Below, piece after piece: positions 1-10,400 of a stretch of DNA of 64,000 nt. A model generated the notes under the pieces. That model did no database searches. It had not been told where the DNA came from and was given only the letters and a program-made list of their open reading frames with translations. The DNA is from Heterodera schachtii (lineage: Eukaryota; Nematoda; Chromadorea; Rhabditida; Heteroderidae): positions 23,943 through 87,942 of the forward strand of contig SIJG01000064.1 of NCBI GenBank assembly GCA_023374025.1, given 5' to 3'. Made by a program: the position numbers and the translations under genes. Each line of letters starts with the position of its first letter. The stretch's first letter is position 1.

Positions 1-422
1 CTGGTGGCGTCCTTTCTGCGCAGCTTGAGTCCATACTAAAGTTAAACAATCAAAATTTTAAATTTAAAATGAAAATCTTACCTGTTTGGCACCTCCTGAG
101 CAGAATTCCAAAATCTCATGTTTTGGATATTCATCAGTGAACTGCCCAAGGTGAGGGCCAGTTTGAAGCGGACACAGCCCAATCGGATGGGCAAAGATGA
201 GGCTGTCAGTATCGGTGTAGAGCAGCACACAGCCCGGCGTTCGCACAACTTTTTGCATTGCCCTCAACAGAAGGAGTCGGGCGGCAGATGTTGTCCACAG
301 AGAAATTACTTGAAAATATAATTTTATTTTAAAAGCAAATTGATGAATTTTTACCGATATTCGAACATGCATGTTGGAGAGCGGAGCGGGCTAATGGCAG
401 ATTTCTTTCAAGACAGCGAGAG
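1..422 (-). CDS. Family-B (protein-primed, organellar/viral/Polinton type) DNA polymerase, internal fragment
   Basis: Replicative-type DNA polymerase, palm domain. Reading on the minus strand, exons 355-422, 82-308 and 1-35 join in frame across GT-AG introns 309-354 and 36-81. The spliced product runs from a stretch ending HACSNIVISLWTTSAARL into YTDTDSLIF, the motif C of family-B polymerases in which two aspartates bind the catalytic metals, and then GGAKQ joined to YGLKLRRK, a basic segment usual after motif C in the B2 subfamily. The gene continues off the left edge. Upstream of 422 the frame stays open to about 520, but I do not see motif B, so that part may be another exon, an intron or decayed. 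In animal genomes such genes usually belong to Polinton/Maverick transposons or linear plasmids; no other such gene is visible here, so the parent element is unknown. The fragment has no stop or frameshift within the exons. Confidence 0.75.
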
Positions 423-861
423 CTGTAAGAAAGCAAAGATAGCAATGACCGTGAACTCGGAAATGTATTTTTGGCTAATCGCTCTGACTTCTCATGTTTA
501 TCAAAATGTTTCGCTGCCAAAGGCCGAGCCTTAAAATGAAAACATCAAAAAAAAGCGAGAAGCAATCGAAGAAAAAACCTCAGAACCAAAGTCATTTGGT
601 GCTTCGTTTCTTCAGTGGTTTATGGAGGAGATGGGGGGGAGAGGGGTTCAAACGGTGCGCCCAGCGGAAGGAGAAAAGATGATTGGTCAGTAAAACTTGA
701 TGGAAGGATCGAGGTCGAGCGGTGGACCATCGAAGTAAATGGCAATTTATTTAATAACTTCTTTTATTTGTATTTTTTTACTCGTGTATAAATTTCATGC
801 ATAATTAACACTTGGATGATATGATGTCAAAATTAATATTCAGAAGTTGTTCCTTTAAAGT
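423..861. other. Flank of the polymerase fragment, no clear gene
   Basis: Moderately GC-richer than the spacer further right. The minus frame of the polymerase stays open to about 520, but no conserved motif is visible. A TTTCTTACAG acceptor at 423-432 (minus) supports an intron boundary here. From about 740 the sequence is AT-rich spacer. Confidence 0.4.
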
Positions 862-983
862 AGAAAAATGTATAATTAAGGAAGAAAAGTGTATAATTAA
901 GGAAGGAAAATGGTGGCCGAATGTTTCGTCACTGAACCTTTCGTCACTAAACTTTTCGTCACTGAACCTTTTGTCACCGAAAT
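862..983. repeat. Two tandem arrays: 21-bp unit and 15-bp unit
   Basis: At about 862-905 a unit of roughly 21 bp ending TATAATTAAGG occurs twice. At 924-983 a 15-bp unit occurs four times: TTTCGTCACTGAACC, TTTCGTCACTAAACT, TTTCGTCACTGAACC, then a weaker TTTTGTCACCGAAAT. A related GTGCATAATTAAG copy of the first unit recurs in the same orientation at about 1526. This has the look of one end of a fold-back element; I could not find its opposite end. Confidence 0.7.
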
Positions 984-1304
984 AAAATAAAGAATTATAA
1001 AGGGAAAAAAATTCAATTTTTTAAAATAAGAATTTATTTGAAAAAACACCGGCAATGGAAAAGATTGTTTATTGGTCACGAAAAATTTTTTTAAATAAGT
1101 TTTTAAAAATTTATTTTCAGGGGTAATCCAAGGCGCTAAACACGAATCTGGTCTTCTTTAGGCTCAATTTCGGACCCTAAACCCGGTTCGAACAATTTTC
1201 GAAAATTAAAATTCTAATTTCTTGCAAAAATTGTCAAGGCATTGTTCAAAGAATGTTTAAAGATTTGATCACCGGCAGCACATTATAGCCATTACTATAT
1301 CTAA

Positions 1305-1360
1305 CAGGGGTGGGGCGCGCACATAAAAAACACGCAGTCGCGGATCGCGTCCCAGCCCTG
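1305..1360. mobile_element. 56-bp miniature inverted repeat with hAT-like ends
   Basis: Starts CAGGGGTGGGGCGCG and ends with the inverted complement of CAGGGCTGGGACGCG (13 of 15 positions equal), so the whole element is little more than its two inverted ends. The next 8 bases on each side, ATATCTAA and ATATCCTT, share five leading bases, a weak sign of the 8-bp target duplication that hAT elements make. GC-rich in an AT-rich setting. Confidence 0.45.
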
Positions 1361-1709
1361 ATATCCTTTTTCTAACTCATCCAATCGGTTAAAAATTGCT
1401 TAGAAAAGGCTTCATCTCATCAATAGTTTCGAATGATACAAAGATTTTTTGATTTGTTGCCAATTGCCAAAACCTTTACAGGAAGCTCCTTTTCGGCGGG
1501 ATGGTGTGTGTTATTTTCGTATAGAAAAGTGCATAATTAAGAAAATCAAAAAAAAATTTTTTTATATTTTATTTTATTATATTGGTTTATTTTAAGTAAT
1601 TTATTCTCTTGCTTTCTGCCAAGAATTCATTGCGCAGATTTTCAAGTCCAAATTTAACTTATGTAGTTATTTATATTGCTCTATTTATGTGTTACTTTTT
1701 TATTTATTA

Positions 1710-1780
1710 ACGACCGGCAGGATTCGAACCTGCAGCCTCAACATAGAGTGCTGCGCTCTTACCAGTTGAGCTACGGTCGC
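1710..1780 (-). tRNA. tRNA gene or tRNA pseudogene with a shortened anticodon loop
   Basis: The minus strand folds as a cloverleaf of 71 nt. Acceptor GCGACCG pairs with CGGTCGT (one G-U), the D stem is GCTC/GAGC with AACTGGTAA in the loop, and the T arm GCAGG-TTCGAAT-CCTGC is perfect with a canonical B box. The anticodon stem CAGCA pairs with TGTTG (one G-U), leaving a loop of only five bases, CTCTA, instead of seven. Opening the last pair gives a 7-base loop but with C rather than U at position 33. The stem and loop resemble a Met-type CTCATAA loop that lost two bases, but identity cannot be called. It may be a pseudogene. Confidence 0.75.
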
Positions 1781-1904
1781 CCACTAATCTTTAGTGCTTT
1801 TCTCGTTAAATTATTGTCAAATTTATAAAATAGCATAATTATCGAAAAGGAAAACGCTTTTAAGCGAAAAGCGATTTTAATACCGAGAAATACAGTTGTA
1901 TAAT

Positions 1905-2560
1905 TTATCTATATAAATTATAAGATTTATGGATACCTTGATCGTGTCCAGTGTCTTCTTCATTACGCAAAAGTAAAGTTTTGTCTGACAGGGTTTCTGA
2001 ACTGCTGCCATCCCTTTCCTTGAACAAGTTACCCAACCATTGTCCGATCGGTTGTTGCTCTTTTTTCACAATTTCGAACAGTTTCACCAGGTAGTTACGG
2101 TTTTCCCCACATTGAAAGCCTTAAACAATGCACGGAATGTAGGGGTGACGCAATTTCATACGGTGACGGGCATAAAAACCTAAAGTCACATTTATATTAA
2201 ACGGTTGGCGAAGACAATCGTAGGCTGGCACAAATGCTGCCCCCCACCCCCTTGTCCGTTATTCCATCAATAAAGAAAGTCTTGCGCATGCCATTTCGAT
2301 CTTTGTAGTTGTTTGAACTTCTTTGTTGGTTAACTCTTTCAGTGTGCGTTCCCTATCCTCAGGATGGTTATGTTCTAACTCATCCTTTAGATTCATAAAA
2401 TATTTAGCGTTTGAATGCACTGTTGCAATAACTGGAACCAATGGTTGCGCGGTTGGGAAGCGAGAAGCGGATGTTCGAAAAATGGTGCTAATGAAGATGG
2501 AGTCAATGAATACCTCTACTGCGGAACTGTCTGTACTACAAGATGGAAGTGGTGATCATT
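1905..2560 (-). pseudogene. Mutator-like (MULE) transposase relic with FLYWCH-type remnant
   Basis: Read on the minus strand, the first part (about 2560-2259) ends in LKDELEHNHPEDRERTLKEL, the H-N-H context seen at the end of FLYWCH-type zinc fingers in MULE transposases. The next part, about 2250-2113, reads AFVPAYDCLRQPF and FYARHRMKLRHP, resembling the segment after the catalytic core. The last part, 2087-1905, has KLFEIVKKEQQPIGQWLGN, similar to the 'weklieaLkkEq' helix near the MULE C-terminus. The parts lie in different frames and have stops between them, and the catalytic DDE core is missing. These are family resemblances by eye, not a computed match. I take this to be a deleted, non-functional element copy. 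Confidence 0.5.
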
Positions 2561-2826
2561 GAAAATTCGGTTTTCTCAATGGATAAAAGGTGCTTGGATA
2601 ATTGGTCATGGGCCAGGGGATAATGGAACATTTGAATTGAGTATTTTCACTTTTCCTATAATTACCCATTAATTTTCCTATAAATCTCATTTTTAAAAGG
2701 AGAAGTAAAGACTGCTTTTAAATTTAGATATTTTTTAGAATTTCTGCATTATTTTCATTGGAAATTTTTTCTTTCCTTCTGCCAAATCTCATGTGCATAA
2801 AAAAAAGACAACAATTTTATCAAATG
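2561..2826. other. AT-rich spacer downstream of Prp19
   Basis: Short intergenic stretch between the 3' end of Prp19 and the MULE relic. No gene, RNA or clear polyadenylation motif is convincing in it. Confidence 0.5.
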
Positions 2827-3809
2827 CTACATGTGAATCAAAAAAAATGAGGAAATATTTCCGTCAAGACTTGATGAAATAATCATCTTAGATTTTCCGC
2901 AAATGAAAGCCCCGTTATTTCTTGGGTGTGGCTATTCAATTGAGAAATTAGCTTCCAGTCCTCCGACCCGTAAAATTCAATGTTTTGTCCACCGATTGCT
3001 AAGTAATTTCCAGAATGGTCGAAAGTGAGGCAATTAACCTTTAAATAAACGAATAACTCGAAAATTTGATTTACATTGACTCACCGTTTTCATTTTCTCA
3101 TATGAGGAAAGACTGACCAAAACGGATTGTTTTCGAAGGTCCCATACTTTGACTTGGCCGTCGGTTGACCCGGTGGCCAAATAATAGCCATTTTCGGAAA
3201 ATGAAATGGCGCCCACTGCCCCCTGATGACCCTCGAGCTGGACCATTATTTTCTGATCTTTGATGTTCCAAATTTTGACAACTTTATTTTTTCCGCCAGT
3301 GCCAAAGATGAGTCCGTCGGGGTGAAACTGACCACAGCAAATGCCCGGCAAATCATCATTAGATTTAACCTGAAAAACTTTTAAATATTTTGTAATAATA
3401 TATGAGTGGTCTCCGACTTTGACCAAAGGGCGTCCAGCATTGAGATCGATGAGCGACCAATGCGAATAACTCGGAGGAGCAGAGTACATAGTCGCCAGTT
3501 GGATGGAACGACAAGTCGTTGACCGCTTTGCCATGAATTGTAATTGCATGGAGCGCAGTGGACTGATCCGGGTTCCAAATTCGGATCTAAAGGAAAAATT
3601 AAAAGGTAAGTGTGAGACCAAAATATTCAAAAAACCATTTAACAGACCTGCGAGTCAAATGAACCGGAGACAAATGTTTCCATGTTTGGATGGAAAGAGA
3701 CCTTTGAAATTTTAGCCGTATGTCCGATAAAAGTTCTTCGTCCTCTTTCCGCAGCAAATTTGCATAGTGCAACATTTTTGTCTGCACCACCGCTTAAAAT
3801 TAAGTTCTT
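2827..3809 (-). CDS. prp-19: Pre-mRNA-processing factor 19 (Prp19), WD40 region; two frameshifts, no N-terminus
   Basis: Prp19 is the U-box ubiquitin ligase and scaffold of the NineTeen spliceosome complex. Exons on the minus strand: 3648-3809, 3418-3586, 3085-3369 and 2827-3038, with introns 3587-3647, 3370-3417 and 3039-3084. Exon 1 reads [18 protein letters not shown], a family signature; exon 2 IRIWNPDQ and [10 protein letters not shown]; exon 3 [12 protein letters not shown] and [20 protein letters not shown], nearly identical to known Prp19; exon 4 [16 protein letters not shown]. Intron 3370-3417 is 48 bp and free of stops, so it could be retained in frame. Two single-base shifts break the frame: near 3468-3476, between VLCSS and [10 protein letters not shown], and near 2883-2888, where a TGA appears but the other frame continues the family C-terminus to a TAG at 2827. 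The U-box and coiled-coil half is absent upstream. It is either a pseudogene or an assembly with indel errors. Confidence 0.85.
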
Positions 3810-3965
3810 CTGAAAATAGTCGGTGAATTTTAAAATGCAAATTATATTCTGTTTATAAATAATTGGAAATCAACAGCGCAAACGGCGCAAATTCATTGTG
3901 TTTAAATGTGAAAAACTGGAATTATTTTAAAATTTGTCGTTGGAATCAATTATACCAAAACTCAC

Positions 3966-4472
3966 AGTGCTAAGCTCTTCACTGATACCGCACAATTTGT
4001 TTTTCTTATGCTCCCGAAGTTTTTCTATTCTCCGAGCATATTCCATTGAAATTTTTTTGAATTTTGATGAATTTATTGAAGACGACGAAGACAAAGTTGA
4101 AACCGCATCGGCGTTTTTGTCATGGAGCTCTTGCGCTTTTGCCTTCAAAAGACGGTATTTTTTTCCACCGCGCTTGGTCTTCTTTCTTGGTGGACCATTA
4201 GCCTTAAAAATGTTGTCTTATGAAAATAAAAAATTTTTTAATACGTCTTCCCCTAGCAAGAGTTGATCATCATCCTCATCATCATCATTTTCGTTGTCAT
4301 CACCGCCACCATCACCACCACCACCAATATCATTACCAAGATCTGTAGCACAATTACCTACAATCAATGCATTGCCCAATAAATGTGGTTCTTCAAAAAT
4401 CGCATCAACTGCCGCCAGTTCATCATGAACTTCTTCCTTTTTTTCATGGAAAAATTTTTCCAATGATTCAGC
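3966..4472 (-). CDS. Two exons of an unrecognised acidic-then-basic protein
   Basis: Minus-strand exons 4245-4472 and 3966-4202 join in phase 0 over a 42-bp GT-AG intron (4203-4244). The first encodes ESLEKFFHEKKEEVHDEL, then a Gly-rich and Asp/Glu-rich run produced by GAT/GGT triplet repeats (4262-4330). The second opens with ANGPPRKKTKRGGKKYR, a strongly basic nuclear-localisation-like patch, then a serine run and a predicted helical segment KISMEYARRIEKLREHKKNK. The basic patch slightly recalls the GPRKKRGGRRYRK region of Prp31, but the rest does not follow that family, so I do not name it. Its 3' end has a donor GTGAGT at 3960-3965 that could splice in phase 0 to the Prp19 exon at 3809 across a 156-bp intron. 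The 5' end reaches an acceptor at 4473 and then AT-rich DNA. Confidence 0.5.
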
Positions 4473-4540
4473 CTATTTGTTAAAAATTATAAATCACAGC
4501 AAATAAAAAATATTTATATTTAGCAAATTATTTCATCCAT

Positions 4541-6834
4541 TTTTTCGATGGTAGAACTAAAAGTTTTGGAATAAAAATGCGCCGGTATTAAATAAAGCAA
4601 AATTGTTAAGAGAACAATATGATATTGTGGAGCAAAAGGGTCCAACATTATCAAATATTTTTAGACAATTATTTTACAATATTCTATAGCATTAAAGGAG
4701 GTAATAATAATTTATTTAATCAAATTCTCAACAAAATAAATAATTAAAAAAAAGAAAGCTTTAAATAAAAAAAAAAAACTATTTTTTCAAAAAAAAGATT
4801 TGATTGATTACCGTTTTAAACATAATTTAATAATGCATAATATTAATGATTAAAACCGATTCTCCCATATTCGCTATTAAATTTATATAAATATAATTTT
4901 CTTAAAAAGCGTATATAAGAACACCAACTACTTTGTAAATCATTTTGTACATTCAAATTTAATTCTTTAAATATAATTGTTAAATAATTAAAATTGAATA
5001 GTCAGTCAAAATTCAGTCACAATTATTGATATAAGAAAGAAAAAAATTTAATTGAAAGTTCTTTTGATAAGATAATTATTTGAGGAAAAACACAAATAAA
5101 TTTAAGATTTTGCTTAACAAATATGATTAACTATTTATGTATTATCAAGCTACATTTTAAAATTAAATAAAAAGGAATGCACAACCCAATTATTTAAAAT
5201 ATTCCTCAAATAAACTTTATTTCTTTTTTAACTTAATATATACCAACGCGTCAACAAAATTAACCAAACAATTTATATGTGAAATTAATATTTTCAATTA
5301 TTTGAATAACCTTGTCCCTTGAAAATGTTTTATATAAATTTTTATAATTGATTTTGGTTAGCACCTGACAGATCAGCATTCATAAGTATTGACAAAATAC
5401 ACATTTGTCGTTTATCTTAAATTTTTTTAGAAATAAGAAAAATATTATTTGTTTTTAATTAAATGACATAAAAATGTATGGACTAATGACAAATTAAATA
5501 TTTAAATAAATTTATTTATATTAAATATCAAAGGTAACTAAACTATATGATTTAAAGAAAAAATGTAAAAATGAAGGTCCGAATTACTTGAACAAACAAA
5601 CTATTTTCATTTTTTAAATTATTACAATAAACATTAATTATCTCTTATAAATGTTGAGAATATTTAAATCCAAGAATTTAATGAAAACGAGAACAATTAT
5701 TTTTAATGAAATTCACATTAAATTAACCAAAATATCTAATAAATAATCAATTTAATTTAAGTAATTAGATAGCCAAAATTTTATTTTATATTCAAAATTT
5801 TACTATTGCTTTTTAAACATTTTAATATAATTTATTTAAAAATGTATTGTTATTTATTTTACAAAAAAGTCAATATTTATCCTTATTTTATATATAAAAT
5901 TTATTTAATTTTGATTATCAAACAGACAAAAAATATTACAAATAATTCTCAAATTATATTAATATTGAATTTTTTTTAAAAATGATATTAATAATAAAAA
6001 TTATTTTAATATAATACTATTTAAAATTCGAAAAATTTAATAAAAGAAAATTAATTTAAGAGACAATGAAAATAAAAACAAAAGGAATTGTAAAAATTTA
6101 ATAAATTTTAAATGTTTATCCTGGCTCTTTACGATTTGTGGAGCTTTCACCAAGAGTATTTTTAGAAAAAAATAACAAAAATAAAACCCAAAAATTAGAG
6201 CAAAACATTTTTAAAAAATAATATAATTAATTTTAATATTTATTAGCTATTTTTCTTTTAAATAAAAAGGTTATAAAAATAAATAAATTATTTTGAAATT
6301 TGTGGTAAATATAACCGATAATAGCACAAACCTTCACTTAATTTTCAAAATTTTGCCCTGCGTCGCCTATCGACACTGCTGGCTGGACCCACATGTTCCC
6401 CCAAAAAGTTCAACATTATGAGATTTTTGAGAAATTTTCGCATTTTTGAGCAATTATGTTCCAATTTTTGGCAATTATTTTTTATTTTCCAGTTTTTTAG
6501 CATAATATAAAATTATACGATTTTATTTATGAATTAAGTTTTTGGAGTAAAAATAAGGCTACATAAAAATTGAAAAAACATTCACCTCTCGCTAACTTTC
6601 TTTTTGGGACTTTCACCTCTTGATAAAAAAATATTGAACCTTAATAGTCAAACCTGAACTTGTATTAGAAAAATTTAAAAAAAGCAGACCATAACGCTAA
6701 AGGTGCCTTTAAAGGTTTGATTGTTAATTATTAATTTAAAATGTAAGGCAAAACAAAAAAGAAGTATTTAACGTTAATAAAAGTAAAAAATTTCTAAAAT
6801 TCAAATGATTAAATTAATTTAATTTTAATTAATA
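4541..6834. repeat. 2.3-kb segmental duplication, copy 1
   Basis: Nearly identical, in the same orientation, to 11516-13743. Begins at TTTTCGATGGTAGAACTAAA and ends at AATTTTAATTAATAAA. Copy 1 has a different ~100-bp stretch at about 5313-5410 where copy 2 has ~40 bp, plus scattered one-base indels. No terminal inverted repeats or target duplication are visible, so a transposon is not supported. Almost entirely AT-rich with no gene; an island at 6355-6400 recalls the hairpin found in hAT-like elements elsewhere in the window. Confidence 0.9.
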
Positions 6835-9236
6835 AACGGCCACCATTTTTTATATAAATGCAAACATTGTTATAAATTTTTGATTATTTAATTATATGTA
6901 ATCATTATCGGTTTAAGTATATCTAAAACCAAAAGTTTATTTATCCATCTAAATATTTCGTTAAAAAAATACTTCAAATACAAAGTAAACACTTTATACT
7001 TTTTTAAATTATTAAATATTCACATATTAAATATTGTAATTATTCGTAATTTTGTAATTTTCGCTTTTATTTAATTTTTATTTAAACTAACTCTTAATTA
7101 GGAACCCACATATTAAATTATGAAATTTACATAATTTACTTAGCATAAATCCTTTAATTATTAGTTGCACAATTTCAAGTAAATCTTCATGTAATAATAT
7201 TAAATGCTTTAATATATTTTTAATTAAAATTGTTTATTTTTAATACTGAATTCATTTTATATATTTTTTAAATTAATTTATTTTCGTTTATTCTCCATGT
7301 TATTTCTTTTCATTTGTTTATGTTCATTTTAAGTTAATTATTTATCTGTAATTTTCGCTATTCTTATTTTTAAATTTATTTTTTTAATTTTTCCTTACTC
7401 TGTTGTAATTTTGTGCTCTCACTTATAATAGGGCCTTTTTTAATCGCATTTAATGTTTTAAAATGAAAAAAAAGAAAGTGGTTTTCCTACTATTTAGAGC
7501 ATGGAGAAGCCAGGAAAAAATATGCATTTGGATATTTTTTGCAGCCCTGTTTATAATAGTTTAACTACATTATTTGTCTAGAAATAATTATATATTGATT
7601 AGAAAGCTTTCAAAGTGTAATAATACAGAATCATGATTAATAGTAAATTGAGTTCTTAATTAAATTTTAGCTTATAAATTGTTTTAGCTTATGGGTTTAA
7701 TCGTATTATTTGTTTAAATCATTAAAATGTTTTATTTTTGTGAGGTTATATACAAATCTTTACCAGTCATTGTTTTATATTTTTAGTAATTTTAATTTTT
7801 ATTAATTTATTAAACTTCTTATTGCAAATTATTTCTAAATCTTTCCTATCGCCATTTAATGAATAGTTTTAAAGCACAAATAGATTTAATCTAATTAGAC
7901 TTAAAGAAAATTTCAATAATTTATCAAGTTTTATAAATATTTTAAATTGTTTTTTGATAATGTAATTTTATTTATAAAGTAGCGAAATATTTGTTATCCC
8001 TCGTCCGGTTTCGGTTATTTTTCTTTCTTTTTTCTTTGCACGAAATATTTATTAGATAGTTTCATGTGTTGTACAATTTAATTATTTACAATCGCTTTTA
8101 TAGTCGTTAAATTTATTATACCATTAATAATTAGCAATTTAATTCTTTAATTTTCGTGTTTTTATTCACTCACAAAGGAGGGGTCAGCAATGACCGTGGA
8201 ATCCAACTTTTTCATGCTTTTTGGCATTTTCTTATGGACTACTTACTTTTTTTCTTTTATAATCTACGATATTATATTAAAATGACTTTAGTTTATGGTG
8301 GCCGCAATATTTGATTAAAGTTTGAAAATTTTATTCATTATTATTTTGATATAAATATTAGAAATGCAAATTTGAGAATATACATATTATATAATTCGTT
8401 TTTTATTTAATATTCAGATTTTTTAGAGGATGCAAATTAAATAAATATAAAAAATGATTATTTTTTAAATAAAAAAGCAGATTTTTATAACTTTATTTAG
8501 AATAAAATAATAATTTATAAAATTTGAAAGTTCAAAGTTCAAAGAATTTTAGCATGTGATTCATGAATTTCAAAACAATAAACAGCACAGATAAAGTATT
8601 AGTTGTATTAAAATATAAAAAATTCTAATTTAGAAGTTTTAAATAATTATGATTTCTTTCTCTTTATCTGTGTTTCTTTATTTATGTTTCATAGATAATA
8701 AATATTTTAGAGTTAATTAATTAAGATTTAAATTGTGATTAGTCACTTTCAAAGATTATTAACGAAATTTTGAATTTATTTTATCAAATTTTGCATAATT
8801 AGTTTTTGAAAGCGGTAAAGACATGCCAGCATTTATTTAGCAACCAATGTTCATTTCACGTCAAACTAAATATTATTCTGATATTTTCTGTTTATTATTT
8901 TAAAAGATTATACTTTTTTCAAAAAAGTGAAATTTTTATGGCTTTTGGCACTATTCATTTTTTAAAAACATCTTAAAAACCTTAAAAAATTTGTTTATTT
9001 AAGATAAATAAAAATAATAAATTAGAAAATTAAATACGGAATGAAATAAATTAATATTTAATTTATTCACACTACTTTAAAAAAATAATTATTCTTTTAT
9101 TGTTTTACGCACCTTACTGACATTTCACTACAAATAAAATAAAAAATAAAAATAAGCCTGATCAGAATTATATAAGATTAAAAAAATAAATTATTTTTCA
9201 AAGTTTTCATTATTAAAGTTAAAAAACAAGAAATTT
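6835..9236. other. AT-rich spacer
   Basis: No gene seen. At 7465-7530 there is a ~65-bp word (AGAAAGTGGTTTTCCTACTA and following TTTAGAGCATGGAGAAGCCA) that recurs at 24232-24294. At 8184-8197 a small perfect hairpin has stem GGTCA and loop GCAA. Otherwise poly-A/T tracts. Confidence 0.6.
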
Positions 9237-9732
9237 CCAAACTCTTGCTGGCTCAAAAACTCGAAAAACACATGCACTATCGCTCTACTAAGCGTAACCT
9301 CCAAACTCTTGCTTGCTCAAAAAAGTTCTCCTGCTGCGCAGTCAGGGTACTCACGTACGAGCGAATGGACGCACTTTTCTTTCGCACCACGAACGTGTCT
9401 CCTCCGCCGGACAGCAAAAACACCAAAGCAAGGCGATCCGCCACCATCCCAGTACCACACAAGCAGCCTACCAGTTGGCTTTCACTTGTGCAGCACTGGG
9501 CGGCATACCAAATCCAACGGAAGAAAAGCACATTGCTCGCGGCACTTTTCCACAGACCTGTTGTTTCCTTGTTCATTCACAGGCGGCGAGCCCAAACCAT
9601 CAAACACTCTTCAATCAAATATACGACTGTTTTGCCAGAGCAAGTCATCGCGATCAAATCATTTCAAGTCTGCGTCCCAACTGCAGCTGGAACACTAACC
9701 GTCCACAAAAAGCTCGAAATATCTCAGTTCTG
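9237..9732. other. GC-richer block next to the rRNA fragment, possibly spacer or divergent rDNA
   Basis: Sharp rise in GC at about 9237. A 23-bp direct repeat, CCAAACTCTTGCTGGCTC and CCAAACTCTTGCTTGCTC, starts at about 9237 and 9300. Frames stay open on both strands (up to 162 codons on plus), but all three plus frames are open together, which is expected of GC-rich non-coding DNA, and none shows a domain. If the rRNA is read on minus, this lies 3' of it, where the SSU 3' end and internal spacer should be; the conserved SSU 3' terminus is not seen. Confidence 0.4.
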
Positions 9733-10165
9733 AGCAGCGACGGGCGGTGTGTAAAAAGGGCAGGGACGTATTCAGGTTTAACGCAACCTTACTAGGGGTA
9801 GTCCTCGTAGCTACGCACAATATTGCAATGTGCTGTACAATCCCGGACATCTAAGGGCATAACAGACCTGTTATTGCTTATTATCTTTGACTCGAAGCCA
9901 GTCAATGCACTAACAAACATCCACCAAGAAGTTGTGCTTACGTAAGCTGGGTCAACTCTTTACATGCACCACGATCGAGCAAAACAATCTGTCAAGCCTT
10001 ATGGTGTCCGAGCCGTATGAGTCAAATAAAGCCAAGAGGGTCCACTCCTGGTGGTGCCCCTCCATCAATTCGTTCAAGTTTCAGCTTAAAACACCAAGGA
10101 TTTAAGTGTTTCTTGTGTTTTGAGAGTTGGAATTACCGCGGCTGGCATCACACTTGCCCTCTCAC
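9733..10165 (-). rRNA. Divergent, internally deleted small-subunit (18S) rRNA fragment
   Basis: The plus strand carries reverse complements of universal SSU sites in the correct order: CGACGGGCGGTGTGT at 9738-9752, CATCTAAGGGCATAACAGAC at about 9848 followed by CTGTTATTGCT, GACTCGAAGCC, CACTCCTGGTGGTGCC with CATCAATTCGTTCAAGTTTC at about 10043-10083, and GGAATTACCGCGGCTGG at about 10130. The last two sites should be several hundred bases apart but are separated by only ~50, so the central domain is missing. The 3' terminal helix is also missing and variable regions do not match. Either a decayed rDNA copy, or an unusually reduced SSU of another genome captured here. It lies between the two copies of the 2.2-kb duplication. 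Confidence 0.85.
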
Positions 10166-10400
10166 ATGCTGAGTTCCTCCACAGCATTTGCCCCATAGGC
10201 CACATTTACACACGTCAATTAACTCGCCAAATTGGTTTACCAAACAGCAAAGCTGCTTGTTTATTGTTTTCGACGGCTGCCACACGCTGGATAAACTGAG
10301 ACCATGACTAATGTGGCACCCCAGCAGCAGCCATCACCATTCAGTCAAAGAACAAATGCTCTAGCCAGAACTTGCCCCCGACGGCTGCGCCCAACAGAGT
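10166..10400 (-). other. GC-richer extension beyond the SSU 530-loop site
   Basis: Composition stays near 50% GC to about 10400 (ends CGACGGCTGCGCCCAACAG), then falls to spacer values. In the minus sense this would be the 5' domain of the SSU fragment, but I cannot match it to conserved 5' SSU sites. It may be very divergent rRNA or joined foreign sequence. Confidence 0.35.

Noticed and set aside
3966..4202. Prp31 identity for the GGKKYR exon
   Set aside because: Only a short basic patch is similar; the flanking residues do not follow Prp31.
4541..6834. Duplicated segment as a transposon
   Set aside because: No inverted ends, no long terminal repeats, no target duplication and no transposase; better described as a segmental duplication.
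9245..9795. Open plus-strand frames of 129-162 codons
   Set aside because: All three plus frames are open in the same GC-rich block and none has a recognisable domain; it adjoins an rRNA fragment, so non-coding is more likely.
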